Source: Ruminococcus sp.
Lineage (GTDB): Bacteria > Bacillota > Clostridia > Oscillospirales > Ruminococcaceae
Direction: 5' to 3'
DNA: 23,534 bases
Assembly: GCA_023667165.1 (NCBI GenBank)
Contig: JAMPAO010000035.1
Location: 1-23,534, forward strand
In this document: positions 15,727 to 23,496 of the stretch, piece after piece
Layout of the letters: every line of letters begins with the position of its first letter
Numbering within the stretch: the first letter of the stretch is position 1
Translations under genes and position numbers: made by a program
Notes under the pieces: generated by a model
What the model saw: only the letters and a program-made list of their open reading frames with translations
Databases searched by the model: none
What the model was told of the DNA's origin: nothing

Positions 15727-16356
15727 CTAAACTCTCAATCTATAGGAAAGTTCGGTATAAATTGTAAATATGAATATAATTACCTGTTGGAAAAGGGTAA
15801 GCAGCAGAACCAGCAGGAACATTACCGCGACCATTGCCACCAGCGTCAGCAGTATCAGCAGGATGGTTTTCAGGAAAGAGAACTGGTGGACGGCTTTCAT
15901 TGCCGACATAAACAGCACCACGCTCCAAGCCGTTCCCACGATCTCAAACGCCTGGATAAATATATACTCGTCTTTTATCAGTATGTGCGACAGCACCGTT
16001 CCGATGAGCATTCCCGATATGTACGGTATCAAAGAATAAGCGGTGACGACAAAGATATTTTTCATTGAGCCTTCGCCGTCGAACAGCGTACACATTGCCC
16101 AGTTGCAGACAACATAGAGCAGGAATATGCCGAAGCTCTGGAAAATATAGGGGACAATGTTGAATATCTTGTCATAATCCGAATAATACTGGAAGCCGTA
16201 CATTCTGCTGTATGCAAGCTGCTGGATAAACAGCAGCACCACAATGCCTATGGCTATCTTCATTGAACCCGCTTTTTTCCATCTCAGATCCTCAAAACCC
16301 TCAAAGGGATGCACAACAACGTGTTTTACAAATTGACCCTGCGTCAAATCCAGCAT
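15727..16356 (-). CDS. YIP1-like multi-span membrane protein
   Basis: A 209-residue membrane protein with an N-terminal cytosolic segment (HPFEGFEDLRWKKAGSM) and about five spans: around 33-50, 68-88, 100-125, 135-155 and 163-195. The pattern of an amphipathic start, then spans with an FDGEGSMKNIFVVTAYSLIPYISGML segment, is typical of the Yip1 domain family, whose bacterial members have no well-established role. The start was moved to the ATG at 16356: GGGGAGG lies 8 bases upstream, whereas the GTG at 16365 is inside that site. It begins 1 base after the NHL gene stop, so the two are coupled. It may act as a membrane partner of the NHL protein (inference). Confidence 0.75.
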   Translation of the reverse strand: MLDLTQGQFVKHVVVHPFEGFEDLRWKKAGSMKIAIGIVVLLFIQQLAYSRMYGFQYYSDYDKIFNIVPYIFQSFGIFLLYVVCNWAMCTLFDGEGSMKNIFVVTAYSLIPYISGMLIGTVLSHILIKDEYIFIQAFEIVGTAWSVVLFMSAMKAVHQFSFLKTILLILLTLVAMVAVMFLLVLLLTLFQQVIIFIFTIYTELSYRLRV

Positions 16357-16357
16357 A

Positions 16358-17914
16358 TTATGCACCTCCCCTTCTCTGCCACGGCATCGTTATGACGCCC
16401 GAACTGCACAGCTTTTTAAGAACTATCCACACTACCGCTATTACGATTATCAGCACGACGGCGGGTGTGAAATACTTTTCGAGTATCTCTCCTCTGTAAC
16501 CCTCATACGCTTTGTTGTAGCGGTTTCGGCTTATGGATATCCTAAAGTATTTCATTGCTTCCTCATACTCCTCGGCATTAAGAAGAGCGTTTCCTATACC
16601 GATGTACGCGCGCCTGTAATTGCCGTCATACTTGATAACGTTCAGCCAAGGCTCGTAGGATTCCTCGTAATATCCCGCATTATACAGGTTAGTGGCGTCT
16701 GTAACGATCTCGCCGAAAGCCGTTCTTTTGAACACTGTAATGCTGTTTTTACGCGAGTCGAGAACGTAGAGCATATTGTCCTTGCTTTCTATGGCGGAAA
16801 CGCTTCTGAACGTACCCAACTGCTCTCCCGTGCCGCCCAGAACGAACATCAGGTTCGCCAGCTTATCGTACTGGAATATTCTTCCGTGGGCGAAATCAAG
16901 GATATTCATTTCGCCGTTGGGTCCGATATCGATATCGGTAAGGGTAGACTCCTTTGTGTAAATGGAGTAGTATGCGGGGGAGATATCGCCGAAGGTTACC
17001 TCGTCGGCGGTGATGGAGGAAAGGATGTTTGTTCCTCTGGGGTTAAGCTTTTTGACAGTATCGGTCTTTACGTCGTTGGACTCGGTAACGGTGTAGATAA
17101 AGCCGTCGTCGTCGATGTCAAAGTTGGTAAAGCCGATAGGCGTCGTCTTTGTGGAAAGCGCTCTCTGCTGCTCCGTGGCTATGGTATTCCAGAAAGCGTT
17201 CATAACGATCTCGGCGGTAGCCTCGACTCTGTTTGCGCCGTAAAAGCCTAAGAATTCGCCGTTTATATCGTACATTACCGCGCCCTTTGTTACGGATTTT
17301 ACTACGATATAAACATTTCCCGCCTTATCCACCGCTACCTTTTTGGGGTTAAAGGTAAGATCCTGCGAATATATCTCCGAGGTAGGCTTTTCAAAAATAT
17401 AATCCACCTTGCCGTCGGCGTCAGCCTTTATTACACGGCTGTTTTCGGTATCGCACACATAGACAAAACCCGTGTACTGATCTACGAAAACTCCCTCCGG
17501 CTTTTTAAGCTCCAGCGTTTCGCCGTTATAATCGAAGCTGTCGATATATTTTACCATATTAAAATCAAGATCTGTCACTATGATCCTGTCGTTGCCCTTG
17601 TCGGCTATGTACAAAAGGTCGTCCCCGTGGGAAATAAACAGATCCGCCGGTTCCTTCAGTCCCAGCATATCCTTCCATGCCTGCTTTGACTCGTTAAAAC
17701 CTTCCATATTTCTGACATAATCGGTAAGTCCCGTGATCGACTGACCGTCAACGAAATACTCTGCGGAATATCCGACCTGTGAAGCGACTGCGTCGCCCCA
17801 TCTGTCATAGCTGTAAGGGTCATAAGCCTCACCCGCGCTGACTGAAGCCGCAAGCGAGCTTACAAGCACTATTCCCGCGCCTGCCGCCGCAATAAGCCTT
17901 TTTAAGCTTGACAT
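16358..17914 (-). CDS. membrane-anchored NHL-propeller/TPR protein
   Basis: A 518-residue extracytoplasmic protein. Signal peptide at 1-27 (ending SVSA), then an N-terminal segment (30-85), then NHL-type beta-propeller repeats from about 85 to 400. Repeat cores such as LLYIADKGNDRIIVTDLD, FVYVCDTENSRVIKADADG, NVYIVVKSVTKGAVMYD and MLYVLDSRKNSITVFKR are evident. A short TPR-like helical pair (about 410-475, YNAGYYEESYEPWLNVIKYDGNY region and a second copy) precedes a single span at about 484-499 with a basic tail, so the propeller faces outside and the tail the cytosol. Propellers of this type bind ligands or proteins and TPRs mediate assembly. An enzyme role is not supported. It lies 39 bases after the first permease pair. 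Confidence 0.82.
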   Translation of the reverse strand: MSSLKRLIAAAGAGIVLVSSLAASVSAGEAYDPYSYDRWGDAVASQVGYSAEYFVDGQSITGLTDYVRNMEGFNESKQAWKDMLGLKEPADLFISHGDDLLYIADKGNDRIIVTDLDFNMVKYIDSFDYNGETLELKKPEGVFVDQYTGFVYVCDTENSRVIKADADGKVDYIFEKPTSEIYSQDLTFNPKKVAVDKAGNVYIVVKSVTKGAVMYDINGEFLGFYGANRVEATAEIVMNAFWNTIATEQQRALSTKTTPIGFTNFDIDDDGFIYTVTESNDVKTDTVKKLNPRGTNILSSITADEVTFGDISPAYYSIYTKESTLTDIDIGPNGEMNILDFAHGRIFQYDKLANLMFVLGGTGEQLGTFRSVSAIESKDNMLYVLDSRKNSITVFKRTAFGEIVTDATNLYNAGYYEESYEPWLNVIKYDGNYRRAYIGIGNALLNAEEYEEAMKYFRISISRNRYNKAYEGYRGEILEKYFTPAVVLIIVIAVVWIVLKKLCSSGVITMPWQRRGGA

Positions 17915-17953
17915 ATCATCACCCTTTTCTTTAGTATTATCGCGCTTCGCATA

Positions 17954-18931
17954 TCAGTCCTTCATACCTGCGTGCGCCATTGTTTCCATAACGTTTCTCT
18001 GAGCCAGAACGAATACCAGCAGAGGCGGTATCATCAGCACTACTGCCGACGCCGCGATAGCGCCCTGACGGGCAATACCCGCCGCGGCGATCTGCTGAAC
18101 CACAACGGGGATAGTCTTGAGCGCCTCGTCGTAAACAAGGTTGCTTCCCGTTGAGTTCCATGCCGTCTGGAATTCAAAGATGATAATAGTCATAAGAGCG
18201 GGCTTGCAGTTCGGCATTACAATGCCCCAGCATATGCGCATAAGATCTGCGCCGTCCACCTTGGCAGCCTCGATCATGGCGTCGGGAATGGTGGTCATAC
18301 TCTGCCTCATAAGGTAAAGACCCATTGACGTTGCAATAATGGGCAGAATAAGCGCCGAATAGGTATTGATCATGCCCAGGGTAGCCATTACCATGTACTG
18401 CATGATGTACAGTACGGTGGAGTTGAACAGCAGGGCGATGACAACCATCTGATTGAGCAGCGCATTTCCGGGAAATCTGCACTTTGAAAGCACGAACGCC
18501 GCAGTAGACGCGAAAAGAACATGGAATACGGTAGCCACTACCGTTACCATAATACTGTTAAATACGTTTCTTGAAAACGGCACCCACGAGTTGTTGGCGA
18601 TCTTGAACAGATCCTTGAAGTTATCCGTGGTGGGATCTATGGCATAAAGCTTAGGCGGCATGAGGAATACCTCCTGCACAGGCTTTATGGAGTTTACCAC
18701 TGCCAGATAAATGGGGAATATCATAAACAGTCCCGTAAGGAAGAGGAACAGAAAAATTCCCACGTCGTTTTTCCATGATTTTCCCACACGCTTGTTGGAA
18801 CCCTTGGATTTGAGCATTTTCTTATGCTCTTTTTCTCGCCTTTTTCTCAGAGCCTCAAGCGCAGCGGCGTTTTCCTCCGCCTGCAAAGCGGCAAGCTCCG
18901 AGGGTTTCAGGTCTTTTTTTCTTTTCTTCAT
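17954..18931 (-). CDS. ABC sugar permease, MalG type (first pair)
   Basis: A 325-residue carbohydrate importer permease. The first 55 residues are a highly charged Lys/Glu/Arg segment, probably helical in the cytosol. Six spans follow, the first at about 57-80 (VGIFLFLFLTGLFMIFPIYLAVV). The periplasmic loop begins SIKPVQEVFLMPPKLYA, as in MalG-type subunits. The EAA loop reads IEAAKVDGADLMRICWGIVMP. The start ATG has AAAGGGGTGG 8 bases upstream. It is 19 bases after its MalF-type partner. Low identity to the second-pair subunit by eye suggests an old pair, not a recent duplication. Confidence 0.92.
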   Translation of the reverse strand: MKKRKKDLKPSELAALQAEENAAALEALRKRREKEHKKMLKSKGSNKRVGKSWKNDVGIFLFLFLTGLFMIFPIYLAVVNSIKPVQEVFLMPPKLYAIDPTTDNFKDLFKIANNSWVPFSRNVFNSIMVTVVATVFHVLFASTAAFVLSKCRFPGNALLNQMVVIALLFNSTVLYIMQYMVMATLGMINTYSALILPIIATSMGLYLMRQSMTTIPDAMIEAAKVDGADLMRICWGIVMPNCKPALMTIIIFEFQTAWNSTGSNLVYDEALKTIPVVVQQIAAAGIARQGAIAASAVVLMIPPLLVFVLAQRNVMETMAHAGMKD

Positions 18932-18950
18932 TATAAGCCCACCCCTTTAC

Positions 18951-19913
18951 TCAGTCTATATATTTGCCGAGGAGATTGCTTATAAGCTTATTGCACACAA
19001 GCATTGCAATAAACAGCACAAAGCATACGGCAGAGGCATAACCCATTTCGTATCTTACCCAGCCGTAGTCGTAGGCGTGAGTCATGATCGTATGAACCTT
19101 GTAATCGGTAGACGGGAAACCTGCGAGAGTACGTCCGACGATATCGACTGTGAAGGACGATACTATCTGCATAACTGCGGCAAACATCAGCGAAGGTCCC
19201 ATAGAGGGGATCGTGATGTATATCAGCTCCTGGAAGCGGCTCTTGATGCCCTCGATAGCGCCCGCCTCGTACATTGACTTGTCAATGCCCTGGAAACCGG
19301 CACGCATTGCAAGGAAGCCTGCACCCATGGACACCCACAACTGAACCACGATAACGCAGCCCAGCACGTAGTTTCCGTCTGTGAGCCACTGTATAGCGGC
19401 GGATGTGAATCCCAGCTCCATTAGGAATGCGTTGAGATAACCGTACTGGTCGCCGGAGAAAATGAGCTGCCATACGAAGTAGATATTTCCCGCCATTGAG
19501 GGAGCGTAAAACACCAGTGTAAACAGCGTTTTGAGCGCAGGGTGCAGCTCGTTTATCAGCCACGCCAGCAGAAAGCTCATTGCATAGCTTAAGGGACCCG
19601 TAAAGATAGCGAAAATAAGCGTTGTTCTGATGGACTGGATAAACACATCGTCCTCCAGGAACATGGTGTAGAAGTTCTGAAAACCGATCCAGCGGGGGAA
19701 GCTTGCCATATCAAAATCGGTAAAACCCATAGGAAGCGACATTATAACGGGAATGACCGTAAACACAAGGAACAGCAGCATAAACGGAGCCAGCATTACA
19801 TAACACAGCCAATTCCTTTTCATTTCATGCAGCGTATAATCTCTTTTCTCCTTGCGCGACATTCTTCTCTCCGAAGGGAGCAGGATCTCTTTTTTAACAG
19901 TATTATCAGCCAA
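18951..19913 (-). CDS. ABC sugar permease, MalF type (first pair)
   Basis: A permease subunit of about 320 residues with six spans, the first around 35-58 (CYVMLAPFMLLFLVFTVIPVIM). The EAA loop near residue 216 reads YEAGAIEGIKSRFQELIYITIP. The longest frame opens at 19982 inside the upstream binding-protein gene, but a TTG at 19913 has GGAGG 8 bases upstream and leaves a 22-base gap after the preceding stop, so I choose it. An ATG at 19862 with GGAG 6 bases upstream is also possible; the N-terminal 17 residues are therefore uncertain. It should form the channel with the next gene and receive ligand from the large binding protein before it. Confidence 0.9.
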   Translation of the reverse strand: MADNTVKKEILLPSERRMSRKEKRDYTLHEMKRNWLCYVMLAPFMLLFLVFTVIPVIMSLPMGFTDFDMASFPRWIGFQNFYTMFLEDDVFIQSIRTTLIFAIFTGPLSYAMSFLLAWLINELHPALKTLFTLVFYAPSMAGNIYFVWQLIFSGDQYGYLNAFLMELGFTSAAIQWLTDGNYVLGCVIVVQLWVSMGAGFLAMRAGFQGIDKSMYEAGAIEGIKSRFQELIYITIPSMGPSLMFAAVMQIVSSFTVDIVGRTLAGFPSTDYKVHTIMTHAYDYGWVRYEMGYASAVCFVLFIAMLVCNKLISNLLGKYID

Positions 19914-19935
19914 AGCCAAGCCCTCCTTCTTTTTA

Positions 19936-22866
19936 TTAATTATCAAGACCCAAGTTTCTGCGTTTTCTTGTGATCTCGGCATTGATGTCCTTATTGTACC
20001 AGCGCAGCGTTTCTCTTGCGTTGTCGTTGTCGTTTACAACGGCTCTGAACGCGTTCATGATGCTTCTGGTAACAACGTAGGACGAGGGAATAATAGGTAT
20101 CTCGTCAAGCTCGTCAAGCTGAGCGTTGATCTTCGCCAGATCGGATTTGGACCAGTTGAGCTTCTGCAAAGCCTCAACATTAGCCGATTCAAATCTTCCG
20201 AGAGGACCCATAACGCCCTCAACGTTCTGACCGTAGGATACCATTGTATCGGTAGATGTGAACCATTTTATGTATTCCCATGCGCCCTCGATGTTCTTGC
20301 AGTCCTTGAGGACGATGAATCCGGAGCCGGAGGAATTGGCGGCGTGAGAAACAGTGCCGTCCTCTCTTCTTGTGCCGGGAACGGGGCAGAAATCCCATGC
20401 GCCCTTTATTTCGGGAGCAGCCACATTAAGCTGATTGTAGAATGTAGAATAGTTCTGGATAACGATTGGAGCCTCGCCCGTTCTGAAACGGGAGAATGCG
20501 TCATAGGTCTGATCGAACTTATATGTTGTATAGAACTTTGTCCACATATCAAATGCGTCAACGGCAGCGACCGTATCAAAGTTTGTGGCGGTCTGCTCGT
20601 CATTGTAATAGTTCTGACCTGTCTGAAGCATGAGCATTGCAAAGGTGTGACCTACCTCGGTGGAGGGAGCGACAGCGTTGCCGTTTACGTTGGCGGGGAG
20701 TATAAGACCGGGCTGCATATATTTTCTCTGCATAGCGGGAAGAATATCAATGAAGTCCTGCCATGTTTCCGGAGGCTCCGTAATGCCTATTTCCGAAAGC
20801 ATATCCTTTCTGTAGAACATCATAGGGAATGTACGGGTAATAGGTATGCCGTAAGCCAATCCGTCATAAGTGTAATGAACCATAGCGGTTTCCTGGAATC
20901 TTGAAACCACCTCATCGAAGCCGTCCATATCATTGAGAGGAACAAGAAGATCTCTGATAGCCAGGTTTACGGGAAATTCTCCGCCGACAAACATTGCCAC
21001 GTCGGGACCTTTTCCCGCCAGAACCGCTTCCATGATAGTACCCTGAACCAGGTTAATGGAAACGTCAATGCCGTAATTGGGAGAAAATTCCGATTCGGTA
21101 AGCTGCTTTACAACCGTTGTCTGATCTCGTCCCAAGCCGCACCATACCATAACGGACTCTTTTGTCGAGTCGGAAAGGACGGTGTAATCCTCGAAGAAGG
21201 AACCTACAAAACCCTTAACGCTGAACGACAAAGACTTGAAAAAGCTTTCCTTGACGCTCGTAAACGATGTTGCCTTGCCGTCGGAGCCGTATGCGGGGAG
21301 CAGCTCGATAAAATCAATTTCGAGAGGCTGATCCCTGTATTCCCTCATCCAAGAGGAAACGGCTGTGATATTATCCTTGAGAGAGGAGTTGGATATGTAT
21401 GTGGGTATTTTGTTGGGTTTATCAACGCAGCGGTCGAGAACATCGGCAAGACGCGCAAGCGATGTAGCCTCGGAACCTGTCTGCCGGGAGAGGTTTTCTA
21501 TGATCTCCTGTTCAGATCTGAGTTCCGTTGAAAGCCTTACACAAACCTCAATAAGCTCGGGAATTTCCTTATGAACATAATAATCGGTGTATTTATCGGG
21601 GTTGGGACCGGTTATCATCATTATCTGTCTGTAGTACTGATTTGCTTCGTAGACTACGGCGTCCAGACGGCGCATAGATTCGCCTATCTCGCCGGGAATA
21701 GCTTCAAGCGAAAGTTCATGCTTGCCTGCGGTCAGATAAACATATGCCGCGTCGCCGTTGGCGTCGGTGGGTGAAACCATGAGCCAATCGGAAGAGTAAT
21801 TGAACTTGACCTGCTCAAAGGGTTCCGAGGGAACTTCCCCGTCGATATAGATACGCCTGTTGGAGTAAAGACCTCTCATAACGTCCTGTCTGCCCTTAAT
21901 GCCGATCTTGTAGTAGCCGTCGGCGGGAACGTCCATTTCCCATGTGACCGTCTGACCGGACGTATCCCATGTGCCGTCGCCCACGGTATTGTAACGCTCC
22001 TTAACGGGGTGCGACTGATTGCCGGTGTGATCCTCGGTAAGGTAAGTACCTCTGTCATATGTGGGGAAAATAGTCTGAGAATTGGTATAAATATAATTTT
22101 CGCCCTGAAGCCTGATAGGCTCCGCGCCCGAATTGGCGGAAAGCTCCGCTTCGGTGGGAGGATTATAGGCGGGAGCAGGCTCATATTGATACAGCTTTAT
22201 GTAGTCAATGGCCACGCTTGCTTTCTCGGAGGAAAGGCTCACGGTATGCTCGCCCTCGTCGAAGTAAAAATAGAGGGGTTCATTGAACAGACCGTCGGCG
22301 TCCTTGAATGCAGTCGTTACCCACTGCGGGTTTTCGATCTGAGGCGGACGCGTTTCATTGTCGCGCTCGTTGGGAGCGATGGGATAAGCCGACTTCCACA
22401 CTCTGGGGAACGATACACGGGTAGCCGTATCGAAAGGACTTTCGCCGTCGATCAGCACGGACATTTCCGAGGTACTGTTTCCGCCTGTTATGGGGTAATA
22501 GCAGACCTCGATATTATATGCTCCTGCTTTTTCCACATTCACGGTAAAATCGAGAGTACCGTCCTCGTTTGACCATACGATAACATTATCCTTGCCCTCA
22601 TAGTCCGACACCTCCGCTTCCGCGTCGTCGGAGCATGAAGCGTAGCTTAAATAAATTTCATCTCTTGGGCGTACCTTGTCGGAAATCTCGGTATAATAAT
22701 CGCTGTAAGTTTTCTGTCTGACATAGGTAATTACGGGAGCGCTTGCATTTTCCGGCTCCGGATCCGGCTGAGCGTCGGCGAAAGCTCCGATGGGAGAAGC
22801 TGTAATGCACACAGTAACTGCAGCTATCCCCGACAAAATCCTTTTTAGAAGTGTTTTCCTTGACAA
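19936..22866 (-). CDS. secreted chimera: two carbohydrate-binding-like domains plus ABC solute-binding domain
   Basis: A 976-residue exported protein, about twice the usual size of a binding protein. Residues 1-31 form a signal peptide ending at AFA-DA, without a lipobox Cys. Residues about 70-230 and 248-408 are two beta-sandwich domains like CBM6/35-type modules (GTLDFTVNVEKAGAYNIEV, TVTWEMDVPADGYYKIGIKG; ends ASVAIDYIKLYQYEP and SMRRLDAVVYEA). A helical section (about 420-560) leads to a family-1 solute-binding domain (about 570-976): TIMEAVLAGKGPDVAMFVGGE, AYGIPITRTFPMMFYRKDML, EPPETWQDFID, GEAPIVIQNYSTF. The start is TTG 22866: GGTGG lies 8 bases upstream, and the GTG at 22878 is inside the ribosome site. 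It heads the operon, 22 bases before the first permease. Ligand unknown; a polysaccharide is plausible. Confidence 0.88.
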   Translation of the reverse strand: MSRKTLLKRILSGIAAVTVCITASPIGAFADAQPDPEPENASAPVITYVRQKTYSDYYTEISDKVRPRDEIYLSYASCSDDAEAEVSDYEGKDNVIVWSNEDGTLDFTVNVEKAGAYNIEVCYYPITGGNSTSEMSVLIDGESPFDTATRVSFPRVWKSAYPIAPNERDNETRPPQIENPQWVTTAFKDADGLFNEPLYFYFDEGEHTVSLSSEKASVAIDYIKLYQYEPAPAYNPPTEAELSANSGAEPIRLQGENYIYTNSQTIFPTYDRGTYLTEDHTGNQSHPVKERYNTVGDGTWDTSGQTVTWEMDVPADGYYKIGIKGRQDVMRGLYSNRRIYIDGEVPSEPFEQVKFNYSSDWLMVSPTDANGDAAYVYLTAGKHELSLEAIPGEIGESMRRLDAVVYEANQYYRQIMMITGPNPDKYTDYYVHKEIPELIEVCVRLSTELRSEQEIIENLSRQTGSEATSLARLADVLDRCVDKPNKIPTYISNSSLKDNITAVSSWMREYRDQPLEIDFIELLPAYGSDGKATSFTSVKESFFKSLSFSVKGFVGSFFEDYTVLSDSTKESVMVWCGLGRDQTTVVKQLTESEFSPNYGIDVSINLVQGTIMEAVLAGKGPDVAMFVGGEFPVNLAIRDLLVPLNDMDGFDEVVSRFQETAMVHYTYDGLAYGIPITRTFPMMFYRKDMLSEIGITEPPETWQDFIDILPAMQRKYMQPGLILPANVNGNAVAPSTEVGHTFAMLMLQTGQNYYNDEQTATNFDTVAAVDAFDMWTKFYTTYKFDQTYDAFSRFRTGEAPIVIQNYSTFYNQLNVAAPEIKGAWDFCPVPGTRREDGTVSHAANSSGSGFIVLKDCKNIEGAWEYIKWFTSTDTMVSYGQNVEGVMGPLGRFESANVEALQKLNWSKSDLAKINAQLDELDEIPIIPSSYVVTRSIMNAFRAVVNDNDNARETLRWYNKDINAEITRKRRNLGLDN

Positions 22867-23064
22867 AAGACAGACCACCTTTCGTATAAGAATAGGGTAT
22901 ATTCATACCGGACTTCAGCAGTGCGGAAGCGCAGCATTATAAATATTTATCATTATCACCGATAACAGATACTTCTTTAATTAATGTGAAGATCTTATAT
23001 AAATTATGGCAATTCAGCGAAAAATATCAGTGAGAAAAATGAAAAAACAATAACCCGTATAATA
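22867..23064 (-). other. long 5' leader of the ABC operon
   Basis: About 190 bases lie between the predicted transcription start (near 23058) and the TTG start. The region is AT-rich with a small hairpin (GGTAT ATTC ATACC at 22896-22909 on the + strand). I recognise no known riboswitch, no T-box sequence and no good cre match. The length leaves room for regulation. Confidence 0.4.
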
Positions 23065-23093
23065 ATTATAACAAGTTGACTAATCAATGTCAA
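23065..23093 (-). promoter_or_regulatory. promoter of the ABC transporter operon
   Basis: On the - strand a perfect TTGACA (23088-23093) and a perfect TATAAT (23065-23070) have a 17-base spacer. The spacer contains TTGATTAGTCAA, a near-palindrome (10 of 12 positions) that could be an operator. The region beyond it is AT-rich. Confidence 0.85.
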
Positions 23094-23439
23094 GTAATGT
23101 GAGAAATTTTTGTGTATATTTTAATTGCGCGTTTTTGGATATTTTGTACAAAGAATATAATATCCCCTTGTAATAATCTACTGATTGTATAATCTCACAG
23201 CCATATAATTGGAAAGACCGACTGTGCATAATATACAAGTATACATATAGTCAAATATATTTTATTATAAAATGTGACAAGCGGCAAAATATTTCCGAAA
23301 CCGCGGCAGATTCATGTATTATAATAAAAACATACCGGACCAGCAAAAAGCAAATCCGGCGCGAAAGCAGTCCATAACGGTAGGCGGTTGCGTTTTCCCA
23401 TTTTATTGAATTACCCTTTAGTAAAGGGGGGATGTCAAA
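23094..23439. other. AT-rich intergenic region upstream of the small ORF
   Basis: No gene seen. The stretch contains a perfect palindrome TTTGTACAAA (23143-23152) nested inside a 7-base inverted repeat (GGATATT at 23137-23143, AATATCC at 23159-23165). Nearer the small ORF is a possible RNA hairpin with arms CCGGA (23335-23339) and TCCGG (23355-23359). A TATAAT at 23320-23325 and another at 23188-23193 lack good -35 partners. The block at 23331-23400 is richer in GC than its surroundings and may be a structured leader. Confidence 0.4.
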
Positions 23440-23496
23440 ATGGATACTATTACCATTTTAACTGTTATATCTATTTTATTGTTATCGGACAAGTAA
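23440..23496 (+). CDS. candidate 18-residue hydrophobic small protein
   Basis: A short frame starting with ATG at 23440 encodes MDTITILTVISILLLSDK, a hydrophobic run with charged ends, long enough for a short membrane helix. The ribosome site AAAGGGGGG (23423-23431) is very strong and ideally spaced (8 bases). It may be a small membrane peptide, a type I toxin-like peptide, a leader peptide for a gene beyond the window, or a degraded longer frame. Another ATG at 23432 gives only nine codons and touches the ribosome site. No homologue can be named with certainty. Confidence 0.4.
   Translation: MDTITILTVISILLLSDK

Noticed and set aside
19852..20904. 350-codon open frame on the + strand
   Set aside because: It is antisense to the permease start and the solute-binding domain; composition is shadow-like.
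22921..22940. cre-like site in the leader of the ABC operon
   Set aside because: TGCGGAAGCGCAGCA has one base too many and wrong flanking positions for the consensus.
23331..23400. Possible riboswitch (c-di-GMP-I-like) before the small ORF
   Set aside because: A GCGAAAGC tetraloop-like element and a GGTAGGCGG stretch recall such RNAs, but the required stems do not line up by eye.
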